Counted from the stretch's first letter, positions 51,572 through 61,028 are shown. The stretch is 64,000 nt of DNA from CANJDH01 sp964443245 (GCA_964443245.1 CAYUEG010000002.1:10584-74583), one strand, 5' to 3'. The notes: a model not told the origin generated them from the sequence alone. Program-made: numbers and translations.

Positions 51572-53332
51572 ATGACAGCCGCTTTAGCTTCGCCTCAACC
51601 TGCCAACCCGACCGAAGCGGCCCGTGAGGTCATTCGCAAGCTGGCATTGGAGCGCATTCCGCCCACACCGGAAAACTACGCCCGCCTGTTCGCCGAGATT
51701 TCCGGAACGGAGGACCGGCACCCGGTGGTCGATTCGGTGCGCAAGTGGGCCGCCAGACTGGTGCGGGAGCCTGGCAGTGCAGCGCTCGGCCGGCAAGTGC
51801 TCAAGGCAGTCAAGCAGCAGAAATGGAGCGAACTGGATCAGGTCTTTGAGCAGTGTTCTAGCCAGCCGATTCGTGCACATGCCGAGTGGAGTGCCGTGGT
51901 CCAGGAAATGGTCCGCAAGTGGCCCGCCAGAAACGAACCGGCGGCTTGTGCACACAGCGCCGACCATGTGCTCAGCGCACTGCGCAGTGCCGAGGAAGAT
52001 CCGGACTGCGGCCTGACCCAGCTGCGCGCCCTGGTACGCACCTGGGCCGATGCCGGAACGTCTCGTCCGCCTGCCGCCGCGTCGGCCGGTGCAAGTGCCG
52101 TGGCCATACCGGTCGAAACCGATGCGAAAGCGCAGCAGTTCCGTGAACTTCTGGCACGCACGCTTGAAATCGCTGTGGTGGAGCGGCTTGGGTACACGCC
52201 GGAACTGGCGGCCCATGCCCGCCGCCTGGCCGAACAGTGTCGCACCGTCCACAAGGCGAAAGAAGTGCTGCAGGTGGAGCAGGATCTGCGACAGTTCTGG
52301 GTGCGGCTGGAACTGCGCGGCGAAACGCTGGACCGGCTGATCAGCGGCTTGCTCAACCTGCTGCGCCTGATGATCGGCAACCTGGGCGAATTGGCCGGCG
52401 AAGATGCCCTGATCCAGGCGCAACTGGTGCGGGCGCAGCAATTGATTGCCGATCCGATCGACATCAACGCGGTGCATGAAGCCGAACGCAGCTTCCGCGA
52501 GGTTGCGATCCGCCAGGGCACCATGCGCCATTCCCTGGACGAAGCCAAGAACGCACTCAAGAGCATGGTGGCGCTGTTTATCGACCGGTTGGGCGCACTG
52601 ACCTTAGCCACCGGCGACTTTCACCAGAAGGTGGGCGGATATGTCGCCCAGATCGAGGAGTCGGACGATCTGGCGAAACTGTCTTCCATCGTCGGGGCAT
52701 TGCTGGCGGATACACGGATGGTACATGCCGATATGGAGCGCACCCACGACGAGCTGCAGCGGACGCGTCAGGAAGCGCAGGCGCGGGAAGCGCGGGTGCG
52801 GCAGCTCGAATCCGAGCTTGCCTCCCTTGGCGATCTGATCAAGGTTGATCCGCTCACCTCCGTGCTCAACCGGCGCGGTCTCGATGAGGCCTTTGCCGCC
52901 GAAGAGGCGAGGGCGGCGCGCAGCGGGACATCGTTGAGCGTGGCTTTGCTCGATGTCGACAACTTCAAGCGCCTCAATGACCAGTATGGGCACAAGACGG
53001 GCGACAACGCACTGACCCACCTGGCCGAAATCCTGCGCTCGACCATCAGGCCATCCGACAAGGTCGCGCGGTTTGGCGGCGAGGAATTTGTGCTCCTTTT
53101 GCCCGATACGCCGATGGAGGAAGCCGTTGCGGTGATGACGCGGGTGCAACGCGAACTGACACGGCGCTTTTTCCTGCATGAGAATGAAAAGATACTGATC
53201 ACCTTCAGCGCCGGGGTTTCACAATGGCGCAAGGGTGAAACCAAGGAACAGGCATTCGAAAGGGCGGACGCGGCGATGTATGAGGCCAAGCGCACCGGCA
53301 AGAATCGCGTGGTCTGCGCGCCGCTGTCCTGA
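51572..53332 (+). CDS. Diguanylate cyclase (GGDEF)
   Basis: A 586-aa cytoplasmic protein. The N-terminal 400 residues are helical with no known sensor (EIAVVERLGYTPELAAHARRLAEQC, coiled coil ERTHDELQRTRQEAQAREARVRQLESELASL around 385-420). The GGDEF domain (about 425-580) has FGGEEF and the RxxD inhibitory site (RPSD, 5 residues before), so it should be an active, product-inhibited c-di-GMP synthase. The N-terminal part resembles a family of betaproteobacterial cyclases with a helical region of unknown signal. It is followed by a histidine kinase after 7 bases. Confidence 0.9.
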   Translation: MTAALASPQPANPTEAAREVIRKLALERIPPTPENYARLFAEISGTEDRHPVVDSVRKWAARLVREPGSAALGRQVLKAVKQQKWSELDQVFEQCSSQPIRAHAEWSAVVQEMVRKWPARNEPAACAHSADHVLSALRSAEEDPDCGLTQLRALVRTWADAGTSRPPAAASAGASAVAIPVETDAKAQQFRELLARTLEIAVVERLGYTPELAAHARRLAEQCRTVHKAKEVLQVEQDLRQFWVRLELRGETLDRLISGLLNLLRLMIGNLGELAGEDALIQAQLVRAQQLIADPIDINAVHEAERSFREVAIRQGTMRHSLDEAKNALKSMVALFIDRLGALTLATGDFHQKVGGYVAQIEESDDLAKLSSIVGALLADTRMVHADMERTHDELQRTRQEAQAREARVRQLESELASLGDLIKVDPLTSVLNRRGLDEAFAAEEARAARSGTSLSVALLDVDNFKRLNDQYGHKTGDNALTHLAEILRSTIRPSDKVARFGGEEFVLLLPDTPMEEAVAVMTRVQRELTRRFFLHENEKILITFSAGVSQWRKGETKEQAFERADAAMYEAKRTGKNRVVCAPLS

Positions 53333-53339
53333 GGCCAGC

Positions 53340-55754
53340 GTGGAGCCGATCGTTCGAACTGCTCCGCCCCGCCGCCGCCGGTACTGGTCCCGGGACGCCG
53401 TTGCCGCTTCCGGCGGCATCTGGTCGGCGTTTGATGAGATGCCGATCGGCGTGCTGCGCATCAATGCACAAGGCGCGGCCAGCTACTGGAACCGTGCGCT
53501 CTCCCGTTTGCTGGAACTGGACCGGACCGGTCAGGACGCCCACCTGGCGCCGGATGCGTGCGCCACGCGCGGTCTGCGCGGGCTCGTCGCCGCCTGTCTG
53601 AAGCAGGTCGGGGTGGAAGGGCTGCCGGCGCCGGAATTCGAGATCCTGAACGAGGGTGGTGCGGTGCGTTACTTGCGCGCCTCCCCCTTCCTGGTGGAAA
53701 GCGAACTGGAGGAAGGGGCGTTCTGGTTTACGGTCGAGGACGCCGGCCGGACAAGAAGGTTGATGAACCTTCTGGCACAGAGCGAGGCCGACTCTCGCCT
53801 TCTGTCCGCGGTGGCCGGACATACGCAGAACATGGTACTCATTCTGGGCCGGAACGGCGAGATTGAATGGGTCAGCAAGACGTTCGAGCAATTCAGTGGC
53901 TACGCGCTTGCCGAACTGAAGGGGCAAAGGCGCGACCGGTTGTTCACCGGTGCCGATACCGATCCGACGGCGCTGCAGCGGATTGGGGCCAGCCTGGCCA
54001 CCCATGCGCCGTTTACCGAGGAACTGCTGAGCTACAAAAAGTCGGGCGAAGCGTACTGGTCATCGATCGAGGCCTCTCCGGCCTTTGACATGGACGGCAA
54101 TCCCGACCGCTTTGTACTGATTGAGCGTGATGTCACCGATCGCCGACGTGCCGTCGAAGCCTTGCGCGCCAGTGAAAGACGGTACCGGATGATCGTCAGC
54201 AGTGTCCGGGACGTGATCTTTCAGATCGATGGCGACGGGTGCTGGACCTTCCTCAGCCCCGCCTGGGAGCACCTGACCGGCTTCGCCGTGGAGCAATCCC
54301 TTGGACGTGCCTTGTGGGACGACCTTGATGCAGCCGACAAATGGCGCGCAGAAGTGGTGGTGCAGCAATTGCTGCATGCGCCGGATACCGTGGATGAGGG
54401 CATCTTCCGGGTGACCTGCAGGAACGGCGAACAGAAGTCGTTCGAATGGCGCATGCGCAGTGCGGCTGCGGAAAATGGCCTCGTGAGCTGTACCGGCACA
54501 CTGCACGATGTCACGGATACGCAGCGGGCAGGTGAGGCCGTACGGCGCGTGGAACAGGAGCTTCTACGGCTCCAGGCACGTTATCAGGCAGCTGTCGAAG
54601 GGGCCAACGACGGCCTCTGGGAGCGGGACCTCGCCAGCGGGGTAGGCTATTACTCTGCACGGATGTGCCAGCTTCTGGGATTGCGTCCCAAGGAGCTGGT
54701 TCAGGAGACGGATGTCATCCTGATGTGTCTTCACCCGCAGGACGTGAACGCCTACCAGGAGGCTTTGGCACAAATGCGCCTCTCGCGGCGGGCCGAACCG
54801 CGCGATCTGCGCATTGTCATGCCAAAGGGGGCAGTGCAGTGGATTCGCCTCCGGGGAGGTGCCGTGTTCGATGCCGATGGCGTGCTCGAGCGAATCACGG
54901 GAACCGCCACCGATATCTCTGCGGAGAAGGAAGTGGAACACGAGCTCGACGGGTACCGGCAGCACCTTGAAGAGATGGTTGCCGAACGCACCGAGGCTGC
55001 CGACAACGCCAGAAGACAAGCCGAGCAGGCGAGCCAGGCCAAGAGCGAGTTTCTGGCCAACATGTCCCATGAGTTGCGCACGCCGATGCACGCAATTCTC
55101 AGTTTTGCCGATTTTGGCGCCGAAAAAACGGCTGTGGGCAATCATTCGCGTTCGAATCACTACTTTGCCACGATTCGCAAGAGCGGCAAGCGTTTGATGG
55201 ATCTGCTCAATGACCTGCTTGATCTGTCCAAGCTGGAAGCCGGAAAAATGGAGCTGCGGGTCAGTTCGGTGGATTTGCGCGAAACCCTGGCCGAAGCGCT
55301 GGCCGAAGCCGAGGCCATGGCGCGTGTCAAGGGCATCCGCCTGATACTGTCGGGCACGGAACAAGCGCAGGTGGTCGAGGCAGATGCGCCGCGCATGTTG
55401 CAGGTTTTTCGCAATCTTTTGTCCAATGCCATCAAGTTCAGCCCGCCTGATGCCGTAGTCGAAGTAACGCTTGAAGGCAATGTCTCCCCGCCGAACTGGG
55501 CGGAGATACGTTTTACCGACAGCGGGGTCGGCATTCCCGAAGACGAACTGGAAGCCGTATTTGACAAGTTTGTGCAGTCAACCAAGACCAAGAGCGGTGC
55601 AGGCGGCACTGGCCTGGGCCTGGCGATTTGCCGGCAACTGCTGGCTGCGCATGGCGGCACCATCCACGCAGTGAATCGGGATGCGCCGCATAGCGGTTGC
55701 TCCTTCGTGGTGCGCATGCCGCGTTCTTCAGGTGGTCCGGCCGTGAACGACTGA
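53340..55754 (+). CDS. PAS-domain sensor histidine kinase
   Basis: An 804-aa cytoplasmic kinase with four PAS-like segments: a weak one at about 25-120 and clearer ones at about 160-270 (NMVLILGRNGEIEWVSKTFEQFSGY), 285-405 (RDVIFQIDGDGCWTFLSPAWEHLTGF) and 420-545. A coiled coil leads into HisKA (FLANMSHELRTPMHAIL, His near residue 580) and HATPase (NLLSNAIKFS, DSGVGIPE, GTGLGLAICRQ). No receiver. GTG 53340 is chosen because GAGG stands 5 bases before it and it follows the cyclase stop by 7 bases. The next gene's receiver is a likely target. Confidence 0.9.
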   Translation: MEPIVRTAPPRRRRYWSRDAVAASGGIWSAFDEMPIGVLRINAQGAASYWNRALSRLLELDRTGQDAHLAPDACATRGLRGLVAACLKQVGVEGLPAPEFEILNEGGAVRYLRASPFLVESELEEGAFWFTVEDAGRTRRLMNLLAQSEADSRLLSAVAGHTQNMVLILGRNGEIEWVSKTFEQFSGYALAELKGQRRDRLFTGADTDPTALQRIGASLATHAPFTEELLSYKKSGEAYWSSIEASPAFDMDGNPDRFVLIERDVTDRRRAVEALRASERRYRMIVSSVRDVIFQIDGDGCWTFLSPAWEHLTGFAVEQSLGRALWDDLDAADKWRAEVVVQQLLHAPDTVDEGIFRVTCRNGEQKSFEWRMRSAAAENGLVSCTGTLHDVTDTQRAGEAVRRVEQELLRLQARYQAAVEGANDGLWERDLASGVGYYSARMCQLLGLRPKELVQETDVILMCLHPQDVNAYQEALAQMRLSRRAEPRDLRIVMPKGAVQWIRLRGGAVFDADGVLERITGTATDISAEKEVEHELDGYRQHLEEMVAERTEAADNARRQAEQASQAKSEFLANMSHELRTPMHAILSFADFGAEKTAVGNHSRSNHYFATIRKSGKRLMDLLNDLLDLSKLEAGKMELRVSSVDLRETLAEALAEAEAMARVKGIRLILSGTEQAQVVEADAPRMLQVFRNLLSNAIKFSPPDAVVEVTLEGNVSPPNWAEIRFTDSGVGIPEDELEAVFDKFVQSTKTKSGAGGTGLGLAICRQLLAAHGGTIHAVNRDAPHSGCSFVVRMPRSSGGPAVND

Positions 55755-55773
55755 TTGGGAAGCAAAAATTGAA

Positions 55774-56706
55774 ATGGCACATCCAGAAGCACCCCCTGTT
55801 GACCAGAGCCATGCGGAAAGTGCCAGGCGCAAACTTCTGGTGGTCGATGACGAACCTCTGAACATCGAGATCATCTGCGAGCATCTGGAGGGATTGGCCA
55901 TCGATCTGGAAACCGCGGCCGATGGCGTGGCCGCCTGGAACATGCTCGATGCAGATCCGGAAGGCTTCGATGCCGTCCTGCTGGACCGGATGATGCCCGG
56001 AATGAGCGGGATCGAGGTACTGGAACGGATTCGCGCCGATCAACGTCTGCGCCACCTGCCGGTCATCCTGCAGACGGCGGCGGCCGGCCGCGAGCAAGTG
56101 CTCGAGGGCCTGCGTAGTGGTGCCTATTACTATCTGACCAAACCGTTCGAGCGCGACATGCTGCTGTCGGTCGTGCGCGGGGCGCTTGAGCAGAGCGCGC
56201 GCCGGCAGGATTTGCTGATCGACATCGTGGCAAGCAAGGCGGCGATGGAGGGGTTGCAGCAGGCCTGTTTCGAGTTCCGCACGCCCGCCCAGGTACGGGC
56301 CATTGCCGCTTTGCTTGCCAAGGTGGCACCGGTGCCGGAAATGGCGGTGATCGGGTTGAGCGAACTGATGCTCAATGCCGTGGAGCACGGCAATCTGGAA
56401 ATTTCGTATGAAGAAAAGTCAGCGCTGTTGCAGGAGGGCCGATGGGAACAGGAAATCGCTGCCCGTCTGGCTGATCCGCGCAGGGGTTCGCGCAGTGCAC
56501 AGGTAAGCGTGACGCGCAAGGCCGACGAGATCGTCTTTGAAATCGAGGATGAGGGTGCCGGCTTTGACTGGAGCAGGTTTCTTGAACTGAGTGCAGAGCG
56601 GGCATTCGACAGCCACGGTCGCGGCATCTCGATGGCGCGCAGCCTGAGCTTTTCGGCGCTGCAGTATCAGGGCTGCGGCAACCGCGTCAGGGCGGTGATC
56701 GCGTAA
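55774..56706 (+). CDS. Receiver-RsbW-type serine kinase fusion (partner-switch regulator)
   Basis: A 310-aa protein. The receiver (about 18-140) has Asp71 (VLLDRMMPGMSG) and Lys in YLTKPF. The second half (about 165-310) is a HATPase_c_2 anti-sigma kinase-like domain with the N-box LSELMLNAVEHGNLE and G-box DEGAGFDWSRFLE, then HGRGISMARSLS. This is the RsbW/SpoIIAB fold, so phosphorylation of the receiver may control a serine kinase or anti-sigma activity on a STAS protein. It follows the PAS kinase by 19 bases. The nearby STAS gene (59512) is its likely partner. Confidence 0.85.
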   Translation: MAHPEAPPVDQSHAESARRKLLVVDDEPLNIEIICEHLEGLAIDLETAADGVAAWNMLDADPEGFDAVLLDRMMPGMSGIEVLERIRADQRLRHLPVILQTAAAGREQVLEGLRSGAYYYLTKPFERDMLLSVVRGALEQSARRQDLLIDIVASKAAMEGLQQACFEFRTPAQVRAIAALLAKVAPVPEMAVIGLSELMLNAVEHGNLEISYEEKSALLQEGRWEQEIAARLADPRRGSRSAQVSVTRKADEIVFEIEDEGAGFDWSRFLELSAERAFDSHGRGISMARSLSFSALQYQGCGNRVRAVIA

Positions 56707-56734
56707 CGCGACCCGGGTGGCGTGCCTGTCCGCC

Positions 56735-57367
56735 TTACTCAACCAGCTTGTGCTTGAGTGCGTAGTGGGTGACTTCAGCGTTGTTCTTCATGTGCATTTT
56801 CTCCAGGATGCGGGCGCGATAGACGCTGACTGTCTTCGGGCTGAGCGACAACAGCTCGGCAATCTGGGATAGCTGCTTGCCCGATGCAATCAGGCACATG
56901 GTCTGGTACTCGCGATCCGACAGGGATTCATGCGGAGGGGCATCGGATTCATCGACCAGATGGGTTGCCAGCGTTTCAGCCAGGCTGGGCGTGATGTAGC
57001 GCTTGCCGCGTGCCACCGTATGGATGGCTTCCAGCAGGCGTTCCGGCGCATGATCCTTGGTCAGGTAGCCTGAGGCGCCGGCCTTGAGCGCACGCAGGGC
57101 ATATTGATCTTCCGGGTACATGGACAGGATCAATACCTGCATCTTCGGGTAGGTTTCCTTGACGATCTTCAGGATTTCGATGCCGTTCTTGCCCGGCATG
57201 CCGATGTCAAGCAGCAGGACGTCGCACGCGGCGCCACGCAACAGGCGCATCAGCTCACTGTATTCGCTGGCCTCCCCGGTGATTTCGATGGTCGGACTGT
57301 CGTCGGCGATCAGGCGCATGCCCTTGCGTACGATCGCGTGGTCATCGGCAATGACAACCTTGATCAT
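56735..57367 (-). CDS. NarL/LuxR-type response regulator
   Basis: A 210-aa two-domain regulator: receiver with VIADDHAIVRKGM and Asp in VLLLDIGMPGKNG, Lys in YLTKDH, then LuxR-type HTH (LSDREYQTMCLIASGKQLSQIAELLSLSPKTVSVYRARILEKMHMKNNAEVTHYAL). It overlaps the kinase gene by 4 bases, so they are a pair. Targets are unknown; the TGTAGG dyad upstream of flhD is one untested candidate. Confidence 0.95.
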   Translation of the reverse strand: MIKVVIADDHAIVRKGMRLIADDSPTIEITGEASEYSELMRLLRGAACDVLLLDIGMPGKNGIEILKIVKETYPKMQVLILSMYPEDQYALRALKAGASGYLTKDHAPERLLEAIHTVARGKRYITPSLAETLATHLVDESDAPPHESLSDREYQTMCLIASGKQLSQIAELLSLSPKTVSVYRARILEKMHMKNNAEVTHYALKHKLVE

Positions 57368-59292
57368 GCTGCCGCCTTTCTTGAGCTGCCGGTCTTGCGC
57401 GGCAACGACACCATCACCGTGGTGCCGTCGCCCCCCGTGCCGCTGATCTCGACCCAGCCGTCAAGCGCGCGGGCCCGTTCCATCATGCCCTTGATGCCGA
57501 ACGAGGTTTCCTTGTTGAGGTCATCGACTGCCATGCCGACGCCATTGTCGCGTATCTCCAGCGTGATGTTGCTGGCGGTGGCGAACAGGTGCGATTCGAC
57601 TTTGCTGGCATGGGCGTACTTGTAGATGTTGGTCAAGGCTTCCTGGAAAATCCGGAACAGGGTGGTCGAGTGATCGATGTCGAGCTTGATCTCGTCCTCG
57701 TTGCTGTCGAACGACACCGGGATGCCCATGCGCTGGCTGAAATCCTTGGCTTGCCAGTCCAGTGCCGGAACGATGCCATCGTCCAGGATGCCGGGCCGGA
57801 GCGAACGGATGATGCGATTGGCTGTGCCCACTGCGCCATCGACCAGCTGTTGCATGTCGTCGAGTTTGGCGGAGGCCATCTCGTCGTTGGCCAGCCGCTT
57901 GCGCAGCCAGGCAGCGTCGGCCTTCAGGCCGGCCAGAATGCTGCCGATGTCGTCGTGAATCTCGCGTGACACGGCCATCCGTTCCTGCTCCTTGAGCGAT
58001 TCCATGTGTGCGCTCAGTCGCCGCAATTCCTCGCGCGAGCGGGTGAGTTCGATCTCGGCAAGCTTCTGGGCGGAGACGTCGGTGATCACGCCGTCAAATA
58101 CATGATTGCCGGCGTCTCCCGGGGTGACCGAAGCCGAGAGGTGGATCCACTTGGTGCTCTGGTCGGCGATGGTGACCTGCCATTGGCCCTGCAACGGCTT
58201 TCCGCTGCGCAGTGCAGCACTGACGGCGCTGCGAATCTCCTCCTGTCCCGGTGCATCAAACAGCTGCATGAAGCGGGCAGGGTCCTGAATGAATACCTCG
58301 GGCAGCACGCCGAACAATGCCTGGCAGCCGGCGCTGACATAAGTGATGCGGGCAGCGCCAAGGTCGGGCCGGAATTGCATGCGAAACAGCACGCCGGGAA
58401 GATTCGCCGAGATCGCCGCAACGTGAGACTCGCTTTCCCTTCTGGCGGCCTCGGCTTGTCGCTGGCTGGTGATGTCGGCCGCGAAGACGACCGTGCCGCC
58501 ACCGCGCGAAGCCGGCAGGGGCGCCGCCGACACCAGCAATGCCGATTCCGTGCCGTCGTTCTGGCGCCAGGTAGCGGCAATGTTCTGCACCGGCTGGTGC
58601 GAGGCCACTGCACTGAAAGCCTGGTCCAGTACCTGCTGGTTGGCCGGGATGCGGTGCTCTGCCAGCCGGCCCAGTTCCAGCCCCGAGCCGGGAAACAGGA
58701 CGTCCACTGCCGGATTCAGGAGGGTCACCCGGCGCTCGGCGTCAAAGGCAATCACGGCGACCGGCGAGTTGATCACCAGCGTGCGCAGGTAATCCTCCGA
58801 CGCTTGCAGGCCGGCCAGGGCGCTCAGGCGGCTGCGGCGTACGGTGGCTTCCTTGATGGCGCGCTCGATGGCCGTCGGCAACCTTCCCAGATTGTGCTTC
58901 ATGACATAGTCGTCAGCACCCTCGCGCATGGCTTCCACCGCCATGTCCTCGCCGACCGCCCCCGAAACAATCAGGAAAGGCATTTCCGCATCGTGCGCCT
59001 TGGCAATCGAAAGCGCCGCGCTGGCGGAGAAGCGCGGCATGCGGAAATCCGAGATGACAATGTCCCACTGGGCACCGGCCAGGGCTGCCCGCATGTCGGC
59101 CTCGTTGTCAACGCGCTGGATTTGCGGATCGACGGCGAACTGCGCCCTGCGCAGCGCGTGCCGGATCAGGGCGAAGTCGGTCTCCGAATCGTCCACCACC
59201 AGAATGCGGATCGGATGTTCGGGCAGTGCTGGCGGTGAAATGGCGCGCTGCTGCCAGTCGGCAAGGTGATCGGTGGCCGGAAACGTAGTCAA
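57364..59292 (-). CDS. REC-PAS-PAS-HisKA_3 hybrid sensor kinase
   Basis: A 642-aa kinase with an N-terminal receiver (about 28-145; Asp in IVISDFRMPRFSAS), PAS (about 170-280), PAS (290-410), HisKA_3 (about 425-500; MAVSREIHDDIGSILAGL with phospho-His) and HATPase (FRIFQEALTNIYKYAHA, IRDNGVGM, GTGGDGTTVMV). It is the likely kinase for the NarL-type regulator that overlaps its 3' end. The start codon is TTG at 59292; no ATG lies before the receiver. The receiver has intact acidic residues, so it may sense phosphate input from another kinase. Confidence 0.9.
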   Translation of the reverse strand: MTTFPATDHLADWQQRAISPPALPEHPIRILVVDDSETDFALIRHALRRAQFAVDPQIQRVDNEADMRAALAGAQWDIVISDFRMPRFSASAALSIAKAHDAEMPFLIVSGAVGEDMAVEAMREGADDYVMKHNLGRLPTAIERAIKEATVRRSRLSALAGLQASEDYLRTLVINSPVAVIAFDAERRVTLLNPAVDVLFPGSGLELGRLAEHRIPANQQVLDQAFSAVASHQPVQNIAATWRQNDGTESALLVSAAPLPASRGGGTVVFAADITSQRQAEAARRESESHVAAISANLPGVLFRMQFRPDLGAARITYVSAGCQALFGVLPEVFIQDPARFMQLFDAPGQEEIRSAVSAALRSGKPLQGQWQVTIADQSTKWIHLSASVTPGDAGNHVFDGVITDVSAQKLAEIELTRSREELRRLSAHMESLKEQERMAVSREIHDDIGSILAGLKADAAWLRKRLANDEMASAKLDDMQQLVDGAVGTANRIIRSLRPGILDDGIVPALDWQAKDFSQRMGIPVSFDSNEDEIKLDIDHSTTLFRIFQEALTNIYKYAHASKVESHLFATASNITLEIRDNGVGMAVDDLNKETSFGIKGMMERARALDGWVEISGTGGDGTTVMVSLPRKTGSSRKAAA

Positions 59293-59412
59293 GTGTGGAA
59301 ATTGGAAGACAGAAGGTGGATCGGACCGCTAATCACCGGAACACTGCGCCGGCACATTGCCTAGACTCTATTGTACAAATCCGGCCCGGTCCCGGCGGCG
59401 AGCGTGTTGCGT

Positions 59413-59439
59413 TCAGGAAAGGCAGCCAGTTGCCGTAAT
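59413..59439 (+). promoter_or_regulatory. Weak sigma-28-like promoter before the STAS gene
   Basis: TCAGGAAA (59413-59420), 11 bases, GCCGTAAT (59432-59439) on the plus strand. The -10 is close to that of the pseudo-receiver operon, but the -35 matches poorly (4 of 8). It lies 72 bases before the STAS ATG in the 219-base divergent gap. It may be chance. Confidence 0.35.
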
Positions 59440-59511
59440 GGGACTGCAAGGGCGGGTGATGCTGGGTTGCCCCAATGGCAGGCATGGGCCTGCTTACCAA
59501 CGGAGAAGATG

Positions 59512-59817
59512 ATGCGATACGAGTTAGCGCGGCACGAAAATCAGGCCAAACTTTTCCTGAATGGCCGCTTCGACTATTCCTGTCACCGGGAACTGCGCAA
59601 GGCCTTTGACGACGCCTGCGCCCCGGAGAGCACGCACGAGCTGGTGATCGACATGCAGGGCGTTGACTACATGGACAGCTCGGCGCTGGGCATGTTGTCG
59701 CTGCTGCGCGACCGCTGCCGGGCCAACAACAAGAAACTGATCCTGGCGAACTGCCGTGCCCAGGTGATGCAGATCCTGAAAGTCACCAATTTCGACAAGC
59801 TGTTCACGGTGCAGTAA
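59512..59817 (+). CDS. STAS anti-sigma factor antagonist
   Basis: A 101-aa single STAS domain (NQAKLFLNGRFDYSCHRELRKAFDD, LVIDMQGVDYMDSSALGMLSLLRDRC, ILKVTNFDKLFTVQ). The phospho-serine motif D-S-S is at 55-57. It resembles the HsbA/SpoIIAA class. GGAGAAG lies upstream of ATG 59512 (the preceding ATG 59509 is also in frame). The PP2C phosphatase starts 10 bases after it, and a RsbW-type kinase gene lies 2.8 kb upstream. Confidence 0.92.
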   Translation: MRYELARHENQAKLFLNGRFDYSCHRELRKAFDDACAPESTHELVIDMQGVDYMDSSALGMLSLLRDRCRANNKKLILANCRAQVMQILKVTNFDKLFTVQ

Positions 59818-59827
59818 AGCCGGGCCG

Positions 59828-61024
59828 GTGGCACCGATACGGATTATCCAGTTCGGCCGGGCGGCGGCCTGGCCGGAGGCCCTGCGCAGCATTGTGGCCT
59901 CCTCCGAGTCGCTGGTGATTGACGAAGGGAGCTTCGAAGCGTCGATTGGCGTCATGGGGGATCTGGTCAGGTCGTTCCGGCCGGACCTCATTCTTACCCC
60001 CAGTTGTGGTGATGGCAGCCGCTTGCGGCAGATCGTGGAGCGAGTCCGTCATGCCGAGTCGCGCTGGTGGACCCACGTCTGGTGCGTCAATGGCCAGGCC
60101 GAAGACCTGATGGCCGGGGTCGACGGGTTGATCCCCGCCGACGCGGCGGCCGACTGGATTGCCGGCCGTTTCGACATGCTGGGCAAATTCATCTCGCTGC
60201 AACGCCAGACCCGCTCTGAACTGGAGCAACTGCATTTGCGTCTGAATGAGCATTTGCTGGAAATGCGCTCCGCTGCATCCATGATGCGCAAACTGATCGA
60301 GATGCCGGCCAACACCGTCTTGTCCGGTTACGTCTGGAATGCGCCGGCATCCAGTTTCAGCGGCGACCTTCTGTACGGTATCGAGTGCCAGGACGGTGCG
60401 CTTGAGGTGATCCTTGCTGATGGCGTCGGGCATGGGCTGGCCGCTGCGCTCAATGTCCTGCCGATCATTCCGCCGTTTGAGCGGCGCATTCGCCACAGCC
60501 GGCCTCTCGGCCAGGCCGTAGTCGATCTGGACAAGGCGGTTCGCGCCTACCTGCCGGCCTACCGTTTCATTGCCGCCACGATCGTGCGCGTGGATCCGTC
60601 CAAACGCCGCTTGCAGGTATGGAATGGGGGCAATCCGGATGCGCTGTTGTTCGACGACAAGGCGCGCCTGATACACCGCTTTGCCAGCCGCCACCTGCCG
60701 CTGGGGGTGGCTCCCGACCTGGGGCTGGATACCTCTATCGAGTCAGTCCATTTTCACGATGGCCATCACCTGCTGCTGTGTTCGGATGGCATCCTGGAGG
60801 CGACCAATGCCCATGGCGAAATGTTCGGCGAGGCGCGCCTCCTTGACGCGATCGCCGGGTGCGAGCCGCCACAATGGGTCATGGCAATCAAGGATGCAGT
60901 GGTGAACCATCTCCAGGGCGAATCGGCCCATGATGACCTGACCGTTGTGGTTCTGGATGTCGATCAAGTGACCGAGCGTGCACAGGCCAGCATGGCCGTC
61001 AACTTTGGTGTGCGGGCGGATTGA
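59828..61024 (+). CDS. SpoIIE/RsbU-type PP2C phosphatase
   Basis: A 398-aa protein. Residues 1-130 look like a receiver fold without its phospho-Asp (PDLILTPSCGDG). A helical linker (QRQTRSELEQLHLRLNEHLLEMRSAASMMRKL) leads to the PP2C domain (about 180-385) with metal-binding residues in SFSGDLLY, LADGVGHGLAAA, CSDGILEA and AHDDLTVVVL. It should dephosphorylate the adjacent STAS protein. Start is GTG 59828. Confidence 0.9.
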   Translation: MAPIRIIQFGRAAAWPEALRSIVASSESLVIDEGSFEASIGVMGDLVRSFRPDLILTPSCGDGSRLRQIVERVRHAESRWWTHVWCVNGQAEDLMAGVDGLIPADAAADWIAGRFDMLGKFISLQRQTRSELEQLHLRLNEHLLEMRSAASMMRKLIEMPANTVLSGYVWNAPASSFSGDLLYGIECQDGALEVILADGVGHGLAAALNVLPIIPPFERRIRHSRPLGQAVVDLDKAVRAYLPAYRFIAATIVRVDPSKRRLQVWNGGNPDALLFDDKARLIHRFASRHLPLGVAPDLGLDTSIESVHFHDGHHLLLCSDGILEATNAHGEMFGEARLLDAIAGCEPPQWVMAIKDAVVNHLQGESAHDDLTVVVLDVDQVTERAQASMAVNFGVRAD

Positions 61025-61028
61025 CGTC

